Source: Tridacna crocea (taxonomy: Eukaryota; Mollusca; Bivalvia; Cardiida; Cardiidae). Taken from it: DNA of 64,000 nt. A model generated the notes under the pieces. The model was not told the origin of the DNA. It saw only the letters and a list, made by a program, of their open reading frames with translations, and searched no databases. The stretch lies in NCBI GenBank assembly GCA_943736015.1, contig OX031065.1, positions 47,966,992 to 48,030,991 of the forward strand, in the 5' to 3' direction. Shown here piece after piece: positions 1 to 10,830 of this stretch; positions within the stretch are counted from its first letter, which is position 1, and the number at the start of each line of letters is the position of its first letter. The position numbers and the translations under genes are program-made.

Positions 1-949
1 ATAGCTTATACTGTCAAACATTTATCTAGGTCTACCTAGATAAATATATGGTATCAAGATTGCTGGTGATTTTTTTTCAAACTCATTACAGGAAAGTACA
101 TTTAAATATGCATCATTTTAGACCCGAACAGTCACTCTTTTGCACCACGGATCATTCCCATTCGCCTCTGTAGTAGGCTCAGAAAGTAGTCCGTCTAAAA
201 GTGATATTTTCGTCACATGACCATAACTCAAAATGGAGACACAAGCGCCGGTGAAAGAAAGACCAATAACGATTATTTTGTGTGCTGTTCAAACAGCATA
301 CGGCCAATCAGACCTAGTGGTAGAAAATATGAAATAGAGGGATTTTTTTGAAAAGCTTAACTGTCTTTTGAAGGACAAAAACTTGTTTTTTAACCGTACA
401 AACTTAGATTATCGGTGTGTCAAGACTGTTGTCATAATTCAAGGGCGCAGCCATTTTTGTTAAAATTGGCGTAAGATTCTGATCAGTAAAGAAGCTCGAA
501 AAAAATAGTTCCATTGTATGCAGGCAAATTCATCAGTTTGAATGCACCTATAATGTATCCAGATTCATATTTCCATTGTCTACTTTGTAATGTTACACAT
601 GCAACAAAACGTGTTTTCTTCCGTTTGACAAGATTCTTGTCATATAGCCCATTGCAGAGATGTATGGCGAGAGTAACTAACGACATCTCTGCTGAAAAAT
701 TACCAAACGGTGAACTTATATCTACTTCGATTGGTAAAGCATTGTTTGTGTTTTACATAAAGAATGGGGAATAATCCCTACCTTCAAAACGTCCTTATGT
801 TATTTATAACGAAAAATCTCCAGTAACTTTCTATAAAAAACACGAACTTTCGTGAATCACTAAACATTCTTGGGAGCATTCTACATTTGCAAGTAACACA
901 ACTTCTTATTGGCTAAACTGAATGAGTCATGCTCTGTGAAAAGGGGGAC
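1..949. other. No recognisable feature
   Basis: AT-rich sequence with only short chance reading frames. No domain, splice pattern, terminal repeat or tRNA-like box was recognised. It ends where the first TTAA-flanked MITE begins. Confidence 0.5.
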
Positions 950-1177
950 TTAACTCTTTCCCAAACAAGCCCTTGTTTTTACGTGTCTGCAGTAAAAGTC
1001 TTTTGAAAACATTGTGGGAAAAGGAGAAATTGCTCGTAACGAGCAATTTCTCCTTTTCCCACAGTGTTTTCTACCCATTTGAAGAACTTTCTGCCATTTT
1101 TATCAAATTTGAAATCGTCGTCCACAAACTCTTTGAGTTTGGAAGAGTCTAAAATTTGCCGTTTGGGAAAGGGTTAA
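950..1177. mobile_element. TTAA-flanked palindromic MITE (family A), CCCAAAC subtype
   Basis: A 228-bp element bounded by TTAA on both sides. The ends are inverted repeats: TTAACTCTTTCCCAAAC on the left and GTTTGGGAAAGGGTTAA on the right. The centre (about 1008-1072) is a nearly perfect palindrome reading GGGAAAAGGAGAAATTGCTC and then its complement. Related copies of about 200-230 bp recur roughly twenty times in this window. There is no coding capacity. TTAA ends fit piggyBac-type target choice, but no autonomous partner is present, so the superfamily is inference. Confidence 0.8.
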
Positions 1178-2000
1178 CGCATCTGCAAAGAATTTTCGGC
1201 CCAGGTCAATATTTACAGTCCGCTACGGAATCCTGTTTCCGCCATCCACTTTTCGACCTACGAGGAACTCGAAAAGTAGAAATTAGGCACACTAACTTCC
1301 ACTTTTCTAGCAAAAAAGTCACATCGAAAAGTCGAAAAGTTGAAGTTTTTGACCTGACAATTGTCATAAAACTTTCCACTTTTCGACCTCACGTTTGTCT
1401 AGAAAAGTAGAAATTAGGACGCACTAACTTCCACTTTTCGCCTTAAAATGCTAGGTCGAAAAGTAGAAAAGTGGAAGTTTTTCACATGACAATTGTCAAT
1501 AAAACTTCCACTTTTCGACCTAGAAAAGACAAAGTTGAAAAGTTGAAAAGTTGAAAAGTCGAAAAGTCGAAAAGTGGAAGTTAGCCGATTAAAACTTCCA
1601 CTTTTCTAGTTAGGACTAATTTTTCGCAGGATAACTTGGCCGCGTTATTATTTTAAATGTACACCGGTCAAAGGAAGATGGCGGGAGCGAATGGTAGAGG
1701 TTAAATGTACACCGAATAAGTCTGATGTCAGCCATAATACGGCAACTCACTAGTTTTCATTTTAAACCCGCCCTTATCGCATTGCTACGTCCTTCAGGGA
1801 ACAGACTTTAACGGTGTACACATTATTAGATATATTGAAATCATGTGGCCTGCAACACGCGAAAAGGGGCATACGGACATTTGCTTAGAGTGTCGTTTCG
1901 TATAAGGCCGCGCAGTTCGCCACTTTCCGTGTATGTAATTTTCAATTTAGCGCAAGTCTACTGTGGCACAAAATCTATAGTGGTCTTAAAGTGCCGTGTC

Positions 2001-2033
2001 GGATCAGCCTGTGCGATCTGCGCAGGCTGATCC
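2001..2033. repeat. Short perfect-type palindrome
   Basis: Arms GGATCAGCCTGTGC and GCGCAGGCTGATCC flank a 5-base loop, with one G-T wobble pair. It lies in the loop of the foldback-like element. From memory, this hairpin resembles a dispersed repeat common in bivalves. Confidence 0.6.
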
Positions 2034-2792
2034 GAGACGACCCATTATGGAAATGTCGGAATGCCGTTTTTCGCATATTGCAAGCCATATATAGTTGAAA
2101 CTTTGGACACTGATTAGTTTTTAAAGTTTAATGGACCCATTTCATCAAAAATCTTCCCTGAAGATTGAGTTGCGATCTCAAAATGTGGCTTGATCGCCGC
2201 TGATCGCAAGTAATCGGCGGTTGAACGCACCTTGGTCTTCTGTAGTCGCACAAGGTCAAGGGAAAGTATTCAAAAAAAAAGATCGAACCTAGGTTTTTGA
2301 CATGTCAAAAAACTAAGCTGCGATCTGGAAAATCTCAGATAGATTGCCGAAAGATCGTCCGTTAAACCATTTTTTTAAAGGGATCTTATCCAATTCAGAT
2401 TTACTTTGAGAAAACCTGCTATAGGCGAAAATTTTCAACATGGTTAGCCTGCACAATTCCTGCAATCTGACCAGATCGAGATGGTCCCTTTTCATGCGAC
2501 GAGTTGCATATCATGAAATGATACTACTAGACATTACTCTACCGAAATACCAACGCGGCAGATTCGGGGAGGTCATATTGATGTTAATGTAACAATGGGG
2601 AAAATATCGAGTCCGAGGACAGAAATCCTTAATCGAGTTCGGAGAACATAAATTCATAATCGACTCCGATCAGCATCATAGATAGGCCTACATCGACATT
2701 TTTATTAACCTTGGAAAGATTATGAAGGATCCCGGTGCCCACACCAAGCCAGTGTTCGAACCAGCGACCAAGATGTTAAAAAGTCACACATT

Positions 2793-3012
2793 TTAACCCA
2801 TTACCACTTGATTCCTGTTTTTGACACCTTTGCAAAATATTATTTCGGAAAACATTATTCGAAAAGGAGAAATAGCTTTTTACAAACTATTTCTCTCACA
2901 ATGTTGTCTACTCAATATTACACTTAGATTTCAATACACACTTTGGAATGTCGTCTGCAGTTTCTTTAAATTTGGACAGTCTTTTATTTCTTGTCATCTC
3001 GTAATGGGTTGA
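2793..3012. mobile_element. Family A MITE, diverged copy
   Basis: It begins TTAACCCATTACCACTTG and ends CGTAATGGGTTGA. The centre keeps GAAAAGGAGAAATAGC and a decayed complementary half. About 220 bp, nested in the loop of the 1196-3710 element and therefore younger than it. Confidence 0.6.
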
Positions 3013-3765
3013 ACGTGGTTTGAAAATGTCAAATTGGGCGCACGCTTAACGCGCAGTTCCTGACTAGATTTGTTTTACTATAAACTCAGCCCATAGGCGG
3101 TATCGGATAAAGATAGACGTCTGACTTAAACAGTGTACATGTATACTTATTCGGTAGACGTTTAGCCTTCATCGGGACAAAATAGGTGACACAGGAATTT
3201 TTACCCCTACACCGGCTTCAACACTATTCGGTGCTGATAAACAAACATCCCGTGATAACCAGTCCTAACTAGAAAAGTGGAAGTTTTAAGGCTAACTTCC
3301 ACTTTTCAACTTTTCGACTTTTCGACTTTTCGACTTATCAACTTTTCGACTTTTCGACTTTTCAACTTTTCGACCTTGTCTTTTTTAGGTCGAAAAGTGG
3401 AAGTTTTATTGACAATTGTCCTGTGAAAAACATCCACTTTTCTACTTTTCGACCTAGCATTTTAAGGCGAAAAGTGGAAGTCAGTGCGTCCTAATTTCTA
3501 CTTCTCTAGACAAACGTGAGGTCGAAAAGTGGAAAGTTTTATGACAATTGCCAGGTCAAAAACTTCAACTTTTCGACTTTTCGAGGTAACTTTTTTGCTA
3601 GAAAAGTGGAAGTTAGAGAGCCTAATTTCCACTTTTCGAGTTCCTCCTAGGTCGAAAAGTGGATGGCGGAAACAGGATTCCGTAGTCCACACAGGTTGAC
3701 CCAGGCCGACACTTTTTGTTATTGTTCACTTCTTTTGACTTTCAAAGGACCAGTCTACCTCATGA

Positions 3766-3994
3766 TTAACTCTTTACCCCATAAGGCATCTCTATGGTAT
3801 ATCTAATTGACCCTAAATAACAGCACGGATGAAGCAGTTTCTTATGTGTATAAGACACCTTTTGATGGCATAGAAAACATTGCGACAAAAGGTGAAATTG
3901 CTCGTCACGAGCAATTTCACCTTTTGCCACAATGTTTTCCAAAGGCTCCTACAAGCAATGTGTAGAAATGAGTATCTATGAAGTAAATGGTTAA
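3766..3994. mobile_element. Family A MITE with a symmetrically altered palindrome
   Basis: TTAA occurs at 3766-3769 and 3991-3994, giving 229 bp. The central palindrome (about 3880-3934) reads AAAAGGTGAAATTGCTCG and its exact complement. The family usually has GGAG here with CTCC opposite; this copy has GGTG with CACC, so both arms carry the matching change. The left flank has diverged more than the palindrome. Confidence 0.6.
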
Positions 3995-4200
3995 TTCAGT
4001 CGTTAAATAAAGTGTTTTGTTATGGATCCACATGTATGCAATGTGTTGCTCGGTCCCACTGATCATTAGAGATTCATTACGCCCCCTTTTGCAGGGCTGA
4101 AATGGTTTAGTCAATCATTTTATTTTACGTTTTAAATCTAGAAAACTCTGTAGAACTAGACAAAGAGTTACAGGAGTATACTGACCCTCCCCCCTTTTTT

Positions 4201-4866
4201 TTATTATCCCCCGCCGAAAGGCGGCGGGGGATATGGTAATAGTCTCCGTCCGTCCTTCCGTCATTCCGTCCTTCCGTCCTTCCGTCCCACATTTTTGTCC
4301 GGAGCATATCCCCAAAACTATTTGAGATATCATCTTCAAACTTCACAAGTGGATAGATCTCATTAAGGAGGCGTGAAGTGTACAAGAACCATAACTCTAT
4401 CTTCAGTATTTTTTTGGAGTTATTGCCCTTTGTACACTTTTTTCTGGAATTTTTGTCCGGAGCATATCTCCAAAAGTATAAAAGCTATGAACTTGAAACT
4501 TCACACACATATAGAACACATTGAGGAAAAGTGCAGTGCACAAGAACCATAACTCTATCTTCAGTATTTTTTTGAGTTATTGCCCTTTGTACATTTTTAC
4601 TTTGGATTTTTGTCCGGAGCATATCTCCAAAAGTATAAAAGCTAGGAACTTGAAACTTCACTCAAATATAGAACTAATTCAGGAGAAGTGCAGTGCACAA
4701 GAACCATAACTCTATCTTCAGTATTTTTTGAGTTATTGCCCTTTGTAAATTTTTACTTTGGATTTTTGTTCGCACATTTCTATTTAGATTCACAGGCTTT
4801 TTTTGACTGATTACCCTTTGATGAATTTATCCTGTTCTGGAACAAGTGCTAGTTTATTTTTCATAC
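4201..4866 (+). mobile_element. Helentron-like non-autonomous element (family C), 5' part
   Basis: It starts TTATTATCCCCCGCC and at once folds into a GC-rich hairpin (CCCCCGCC-GAAA-GGCGGCGGGGG), followed by GTCC/TTCC repeats. The body is a degenerate tandem array of about 155-165 bp units, each containing TTTTTGTCCGGAGCATATC and GAACCATAACTCTATCTTC. A second 5' end begins at 4867, so this copy lacks its own 3' end and looks interrupted by, or recombined with, the next copy. Small frames on both strands are by-products of the array. Confidence 0.6.
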
Positions 4867-5675
4867 TTATTATCCCCCTGGTGGGGGGGATATGGTAATA
4901 GTCTCTGTCAGTCCCTCCTTCCGTCTCCGATTTTTATCCGGAAGATAACTTAACCAGTATTTCAGATACCAACTTCAAACTTCGTAAGTTGATAGATCTC
5001 GTTAAGGAGGAGTGCAGTGTACATGAATAACAACTCTGTCCTTCAAAATTTTGGAGTTATTGCCCTTCGTTATTTTTCAGGCCTAATTTTTTTTTCTCTA
5101 GCACATAACTTGAAAATTGTTTCACATATCAACTTGAAAATTTGTATGTGTCTAGATTTCAATAAGGAGAAGTGCAGTGCAGAAGAATAATAACTCTAAC
5201 TTTCATAATTTTTGAGTTATTACCCCTCCTTATTTTTGCAGGCTTAACTTTTGTCCAGAACATAATTGAAAAACTATTTCAGATATGAACATGTAACTTA
5301 ATCGGTGGATGGATCTTACTGTGAGGAGTGGCAATATGATATTTGAATTATTGCCCTTTGTTATTTTTCAGGCTCAATTTTTGTCCAGGATATAGCTCAA
5401 AAATTATTTCAGTTAATGACATATTTCTTCATACGTGGATAGATTTTATTGTGGGGAACTGCATTGTACAAGAATGATAACTCTGCTTTTTATGATTTTT
5501 GGTTATTATGTAATGAAATCCTGTGCCATGGAACAAGGGAGCTTAATGTATAATTTTATCATGGACCAATAACAAAAAGGCCACATGTACATGCAAAACA
5601 CAATACCCCTTATACGTTTGTATCAAAAAAGGTCTTTTTAGGCGGGGGATATCATTTCAACGAAATTGCTTGTTT
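4867..5675 (+). mobile_element. Helentron-like non-autonomous element (family C), with 3' end
   Basis: A second 5' end (ATTATCCCCCTGG plus hairpin) is followed by four or five diverged array units. The 3' end is GGCGGGGGATAT, then the hairpin ATTTCAACGAAAT, then TGCTTGTTT. The internal GGCGGGGGATA is the inverted complement of the family's 5' terminus. This is the asymmetric inverted-repeat layout reported for Helentron-type (Helitron2) elements. Confidence 0.6.
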
Positions 5676-5680
5676 AAATG

Positions 5681-6326
5681 GTAAGCGCGTGAAGACAGGG
5701 ATACCCAAAAATAATATCGTCAATAGGTAGGCAAAAGAAATACCTTTCTGTTTGTGGTAAGTTCCTGATTGAAAACAAACATACTTTCATTTACAAAAAT
5801 ATGATTTACTTTTTGGTATTTTAAGCCAGGTAGGGTACAAAATCCTGTGTTATGGTAAAGACCTAACTCCGGTCTAAAACATATTAGCGCGTGAAGACAG
5901 TGATAGAAGAAAAATGAAAAAAATCGTCAATAGGTAGAAAAAGAAAAAAACAAAATACGTTGGTACTTGTGGTTAGTTCTTGACTTAAAAAAACAAACAT
6001 ACTTTCATTTACAAAATAGGATTTACTTTTTGGTATTTTAAGCCAGGCAGGGTACAAAATCTTGTGTTATGGTAAAGACCTAACTCCGATCTAAAACACA
6101 TTAGCGCGTGAAGACAGAGATATAAAAAAAAAGATAAATAAAAAATCGTCAATAGGTAGAAAAAGAAAAAAACAAAATACGTTTCTACTTGTGGTTAGTT
6201 CTTGACTAAAAAAACAAACATACTTTCATTTACAAAATATGATTTACCTTTTGGTATTTTAAGCCAGGTAGGGTACAAAATCCTGTGTTAGGGTAAAGAA
6301 ATAACTCCGATCTAAAACATATCAGC
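5681..6326. repeat. Tandem repeat, 3 copies of about 204-224 bp
   Basis: Units begin near 5683, 5885 and 6103 with AGCGCGTGAAGACAG. All three share AAACAAACATACTTTCATTTA, TTTTGGTATTTTAAGCCAGG and TAACTCCG. Copies 2 and 3 are closest to each other. The array starts directly after the 3' end of the family C element. No reading frame runs through it. Confidence 0.8.
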
Positions 6327-6365
6327 TACGTGTCAATATTTACTGGAGGACATCAGATTTCACCC

Positions 6366-6583
6366 TTAACTCTGAACCACACAATGAATTTTTGATAAAA
6401 GCATTTGCTGATGACAAATTAAAGGTAACTCAAATTATGAAATTGGTCCTTGATAGGGTAGAAAAAATTGAGGGAAAAGGAGAAAATGCTGGTTACCAGC
6501 ATTTTCTCCTTTTCCCACAATGTTGTCAAAAAAAATCTTTGTTTGGGATCATTAAGAGTCGGAATTGTGTGGTTAAGGGTTAA
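6366..6583. mobile_element. Family A MITE, well preserved
   Basis: TTAACTCTGAACCACAC on the left and GTGTGGTTAAGGGTTAA on the right delimit 218 bp. The central palindrome (about 6473-6524) is perfect and has the GCTGGTTACCAGC apex. The left half contains the shared block AAAGCATTTGC.GA.GACAA, and the right half resembles TCTTTGTTTGGGATC. Confidence 0.8.
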
Positions 6584-6586
6584 TAT

Positions 6587-6783
6587 TTAATTCTTATCCT
6601 GCTAAATTAAAAAAATGAAACTTTGGAGTCGATGATATTCACCAAGGCTTTTGCTATTTCGAAGGCTTCTGTCTGGGAAAAATATATACATCAAAGATTA
6701 GACTGCACGTTCTGTGCAGTCTCATCTTGATCCACACCGACCACCAAAGGTCATTGAGTCGTGCTTAGCAGCCAAAGGGTTAA
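6587..6783. mobile_element. TTAA-flanked MITE family B
   Basis: It runs from TTAATTCTTATCCTGCTAAA to CAGCCAAAGGGTTAA. It contains the inverted pair GACTGCACG-TTC-TGTGCAGTC near 6702-6722. It matches the element at 9323-9532 in reverse and part of 19800-19993. It lies between two family A elements and appears to share its right TTAA with the next one. Confidence 0.6.
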
Positions 6784-7010
6784 CATGACGACAAATATTT
6801 CGGAGTTTTAATATCGGAAACATTTGCATGCCACATTTTAATCAGATGAAGTTTAAATGATAGGACTAGTCTCTCAGTATATAAAAAATCTCAGAGAAAA
6901 GGAGAGAAAAGGAAAGTTTGATTACTCGTGTTTCTCCTTTTCTCGGCATGTCATCTGAATCTTTCTTCCCCAGGATCGTGAAAAGCGCTGGATCATATAA
7001 TGAAGGGTTA
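6780..7010. mobile_element. Family A MITE, diverged copy
   Basis: It starts at TTAACATGACGACAAATATT and ends at ATAATGAAGGGTTA. A decayed palindrome (about 6893-6948) keeps GAGAAAAGGAG and CTCCTTTTCTC. The right side retains CTTTCTTCCCCAGGATCGTG, the family's usual block. Confidence 0.5.
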
Positions 7011-7034
7011 CGGTGTCCAATGGAGTAAATAGAC

Positions 7035-7262
7035 TTAACTCTTTACCGCACGACAAAATTTAGACTGGTTCAAATTGAAAGCATTTGCCGACGACAAAAT
7101 TAAGGTGACTGAAAAATTGAAATTTGTTCAGGGAAGGGTAGAAAACGCTGTGGGAAAAGGAGAAAATGCTGGTTACCAGCATTTTCTCCTTTTCCTACAG
7201 TGTTTTCAAAAGGCTTCTTTCTCAGGGTCGTCAAAAGTAGGGATCGTGTGGTAATGGGTTAA
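7035..7262. mobile_element. Family A MITE, best preserved reference copy
   Basis: TTAACTCTTTACCGCACG and CGTGTGGTAATGGGTTAA form 18-bp inverted ends including TTAA. The element is 228 bp. The central palindrome, with arms of about 30 bp from GAAAACGCTGTGGGAAAAGG outward, has the GCTGGTTACCAGC apex. The left half carries AAATTGAAAGCATTTGC; the right half carries AAAAGGCTTCTTTCTCAGGG. Confidence 0.85.
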
Positions 7263-7402
7263 ATGCCTCGTAGACTGTAGGGTGTAGAGTTGATGACTGC
7301 ATTTTGCCCGACAATCTTTTTATTTTTCCCCGTTTACAGTAGAGCTTTTAGATCGGACATCACGTTAATCAATGTTGTGCGAATCAACATACAAGTTCAC
7401 CT

Positions 7403-7633
7403 TATCCTTTGATTTTTACCAAACGACAAAGTTTTAGACTGGTCCAAATTGAAAGCACTTGCAGACGACAATATAAATGCAACTCAAAAATTGAAATTTG
7501 TTCCCATCAAAGTAGAAAAAAAGTGTGGGAAAACGGGGGTTGCCAGCAATTTTCTCCTTTTTTTCCCACAATGTTTTGAAAAGCCTTCTATCTCAGGGTC
7601 GGAAAAACCAGGGATTGTTTGCGAAAGGGTTAA
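7403..7633. mobile_element. Family A MITE, moderately diverged
   Basis: The left end is degraded (TTTACCAAACGACAAAGTT). The right end is GCGAAAGGGTTAA. The palindrome keeps GTGTGGGAAAACGGGGGTTG and its partly matching half. This is the last of five TTAA elements packed into 1.27 kb. Confidence 0.6.
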
Positions 7634-7765
7634 AAGGGTGATCGTAAAGTTTCCAATAGCCACATTTGGACATTTAAGTTAATGCCTGTCATTTCAACAC
7701 CCTTGGGGGGGGGGGTTGAGCAGATATTTTATGATTAAATTTTTAGAAATACTTCCTGTAAATAT

Positions 7766-8077
7766 TTATGTAAAGTTTGTTGTAAACAAAAACATTTCTT
7801 TTGTGTCACCGTGGACCCGATGTTGACAGTTATCACGCTTTGCCCAGTTAATGATTTTTGAAAATGGTTTTTTGTTGATATCTGGGGGATAGAATTTATT
7901 GCACACACAGCAGCATTCAGTATCATCAGCATCATCATTACTATCATCACCATAGCTGCTAACATGTGGGTTATGATTCATATTCAATCCACTTGTTGAT
8001 GGCTTTGGACTTGTACCTACAGTGGCAACTGGATGTGAGTTGTTGGTCTTGGCTTTTATATTACTGTAGTCTTCCAA
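7766..8077 (-). pseudogene. Decayed transposase C-terminal Cys/His domain
   Basis: A 103-residue minus-strand frame with a low-complexity S/N/D-rich lead followed by ECCCVCNKFYPP, then WAKRDNCQHRVHG. The pairing of a CxxC motif with a W-x-x-C/D-x-C-x-x-W-V-H-like segment resembles the PHD-like zinc-binding tail found on pogo/Tigger-type DDE transposases of molluscs. Expected metal ligands are partly missing (CQHRVHG in place of C..W.H) and no DDE catalytic core is seen upstream. The call rests on motif memory and remains tentative. Confidence 0.35.
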
Positions 8078-8079
8078 CA

Positions 8080-9322
8080 GTTAAATATTCAGTTTCAGTG
8101 ATTGCAGCTCCACCAGGTTTGGGTTTTGTAACCAATGCTTTGACTTTCCCTGCATTGCAAGTACATGTACATTTACATGTGCATGACAGTGTGGGCTTTT
8201 ATTTTTGTGGTATTTGTCGAAGACAATACCACAATGAGTTCAAGATTAAATTTTGATAACCATGTATCTTATTTTGTACCGTGAATCTAATACTCCATCG
8301 TGTTTAGGTACACAGCAGTAGAAAGAATTTGAGTTCAAGTAGTTCCCCCTAAAATTTTGCCGGAATATCCCGGATGTTTGTAGCTTGAAAATGCTTCAAA
8401 CGCTTTGGAATATCATTACTACGTTCTCTGTCCTAACCACATACAAACAGACAAAGCAATGATTATATGCTCTTTTATCGCAAAAAAGCCAGACGGGCTG
8501 AAAAACATAATTTCAAGTGTAATAACTCAGCCATTTTCAAAAAAAAGTCGGTCGTCAATGACACTGATAAATTAATCAACCTCCGAAAGGTCCCGGGCTT
8601 TAGCGCAAGAATAAAAAACTTGGCATAAAGTAGTTCAATTTAAATACATGAATATTGCCATTTTCTTCATAATTTGCAGCTATCTAGGACGACATAGTTC
8701 AACCATTTTGTGCAAAACCGAAGGAAATAAACTCAGTTAAACTCATTTTTTCTCAGGCAAATGACTTTTACGGTGTCGCTCAAATATGTAATTTGAAATG
8801 GCATATTAAAATACATTGCGCGAGGCTATCGATCGTTGAGATACTTATTTTTGATTGAAACTCGCTTCTCGCGAAATGATACAAATTTGCCAACTGACCT
8901 TGGGCTTTTTCGTTCCAAAACCAATTCGTTCCATGGCTTGTTGGTCCTATGATTGCACGCTACTCCATTTGATTGCTCATGAATATTTATAGATCGAGGT
9001 AATAGACCATTTGCCAAATACCGTTACTGACGCGTCACCACGAGTTACTTCCCTTTCCACCCGACAATTTTTCCCAATCCTGTATATACCCGAATAGTGA
9101 AAGTGTCATATTTTTTAAATGGATTACACACTAAAAGCGATAAATAAACAACCTAAAACGGCCGTGCCGTTAGTTTCATCAATTATCTTTTTCGAAGACA
9201 CACACAAAAAAGAACTGTTGTTTTATCAATTTTTCGGCAGACTTCAGAGAGTATAGCGGTATCATTTATAAGCGCTGTCTCCTGCCGGGCGTGTTGATAG
9301 AGCTTTTTGCATGCAGACTGCA
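8080..9322. other. No recognisable feature
   Basis: Only short frames with no domain similarity. Some weakly coding-like sequence upstream of the transposase tail (8080-8260, minus strand) may belong to the same remnant. Confidence 0.4.
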
Positions 9323-9532
9323 TTAACCCTTTGGCTACCAAGTGCGACTCAATGACCTTTTGCAGACAATATAGATTCAGATCACACCAGGAAGAACGTG
9401 CAGTCTGATCCTAGATCTACACTATCCGATATGGAGATATTTTTCCTCGAGATACTCCTTTGAAATAACTTTTGAGGTTTTACTATCGGCTTTAAAAGTG
9501 GCATTTAATATATTTAGTAAGATAAGGTTTAA
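9323..9532. mobile_element. MITE family B, 210 bp copy
   Basis: It runs from TTAACCCTTTGGCTACCAAG to AGATAAGGTTTAA. Internal blocks CAGTCTGATCCTAGATC and ACTTTTGAGGTTTTA.C..C are shared with 19800-19993 and, in reverse, with 6587-6783. Confidence 0.55.
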
Positions 9533-10376
9533 CTTAAATTAAACAAATACCCCCCCTCCATTCCTAAAAAAATTAGTGCAAATATACCGTTTAAAGTGGG
9601 ACCTGTTAACCCAGGTTACATAATGCATTTAAAAAAAATGTTCAGGCAGAAAAATGCATCTTTTGGCACCAGTAATTAGAACAGACTTACCCTCCGTCAC
9701 AGCTTTTAACAATTCCAAACCTTTACAAGTGATCAACGTAAGACTAAACGGGATAAACACTTAATTATGACACATGTGTGTTAACTAGTCGGTGCCTAAA
9801 AAGAACACAACAGCTTTTCAAATAGATCATCCACTTTGACGGGGAAACACCGAGATCAAACGTACACCCAGCTAACCCTTGACTAGCTTTTCAATGAAAA
9901 TAAGTATAGCACGTATTCGCTTTCTGAAAATGAATCTGTAACATCTTTTCTTCTAGAGGGAATGGAAGGTTTGAAATTTGAACTAAACTTTGCTATTACG
10001 ATAGTCAACTTATAAGGTAGTTCAAACAGGAACATGGCAACTATACAGATTTTTAAAAATGTTATTTCAAAGTTAAGATTTTTGCTATAAATTCAAAATG
10101 TTTGATGTCCCAGTTTTTTGTTAGTAAACTGTCTATGTCTTTTAGCAGATACTGGAACGATTTTTTTGGAAAAATTATCACATTAATAGTTTAAATAAAT
10201 CAAACCACAGATTCCTAGACTTCGAGCATGTACGTTACAAACTTAGCTACAGAATTACGCAAACATTGGTTGAATAATCAGACATAAAATTAGGAAAGGT
10301 CTATTGCAGGTATATTGATGTTATCCCCCCCCCCCACACACACACACCCCATTATTATAACACCGAATCTTTCACC
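9533..10376. other. No gene; simple repeat near the end
   Basis: Unrecognised AT-rich sequence. A poly-C run followed by (CA)n lies at about 10325-10350. Confidence 0.5.
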
Positions 10377-10590
10377 AACTCTTTACGAAACAAAAATTTG
10401 CGACTTGCCCAAATTGGAAGTCTTTGCAGATAACAATTTGAATGTGGCTTAAAAATGAAATTTTCTTTAGGAAGGATAGTAAGGGGAAAAGGAGAATTTT
10501 ACTAGAATTTTAACCCTTTTCAACAACATTTTTAAAAAACTATATTTCTAAGGGTCGTAAAAACTTGGGTTATGTGGCATAGGGTTTTAA
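10377..10590. mobile_element. Family A MITE, old copy
   Basis: The left end is AACTCTTTACGAAAC and the right end ATGTGGCATAGGGTTTTAA. The centre keeps AGGGGAAAAGGAGAATTTTA, but its complement has decayed (CCCTTTTCAACAACATTTT). Confidence 0.55.
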
Positions 10591-10599
10591 ATAGTTACT

Positions 10600-10830
10600 T
10601 CGAATGTTTTCACCCGACGACAACAGTTTGGACTCGTCCAGATACTATGCATATGGAGAGGAGTGAATAAACGTGGGTCAAATGGTTGTAATTGTCTTTT
10701 AAAAAGTAAAAAAAGAAAACTATTGTTAAAACAGGAGAAGATGTATGTTGCAAGCCCTTCCTTTTTTCCTCCAATATTTTCGCTCACACTTTGAAAATTC
10801 GTTTTTTTCACAAATGTTTATGAACTACAT
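10600..10830. mobile_element. Possible very old family A MITE
   Basis: CACCCGACGACAACAGTTTGG, followed by a decayed AGGAGAAGATGTATG / CTTCCTTTTTTCCTCCAA pair, resembles the family layout. The ends cannot be fixed. Confidence 0.3.

Larger units (their letters stand above)
1196..3710. mobile_element. Foldback-like element with long motif-saturated inverted arms
   Basis: The left arm (1196-1618) and right arm (3261-3710) are inverted copies of each other. Each is built from many irregularly spaced copies of a 12-15 bp motif around TCGAAAAGTGGAAGTT, on both strands. The outer edges also match, including TACGGAATCCTG and its complement. The loop of about 1.64 kb has no coding sequence I recognise; it holds a 33-bp palindrome (2001-2033) and a diverged family A MITE (2793-3012). 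The organisation resembles Drosophila foldback elements, in which long arms are made of short repeats. I found no clear target duplication, so the exact ends are uncertain. Confidence 0.6.

Noticed and set aside
1156-1410. Frames at 1156-1410 and 3498-3692 with nearly the same peptide
   Set aside because: The two are mirror images in the inverted arms of one element, and the peptide simply translates the short motif repeat.
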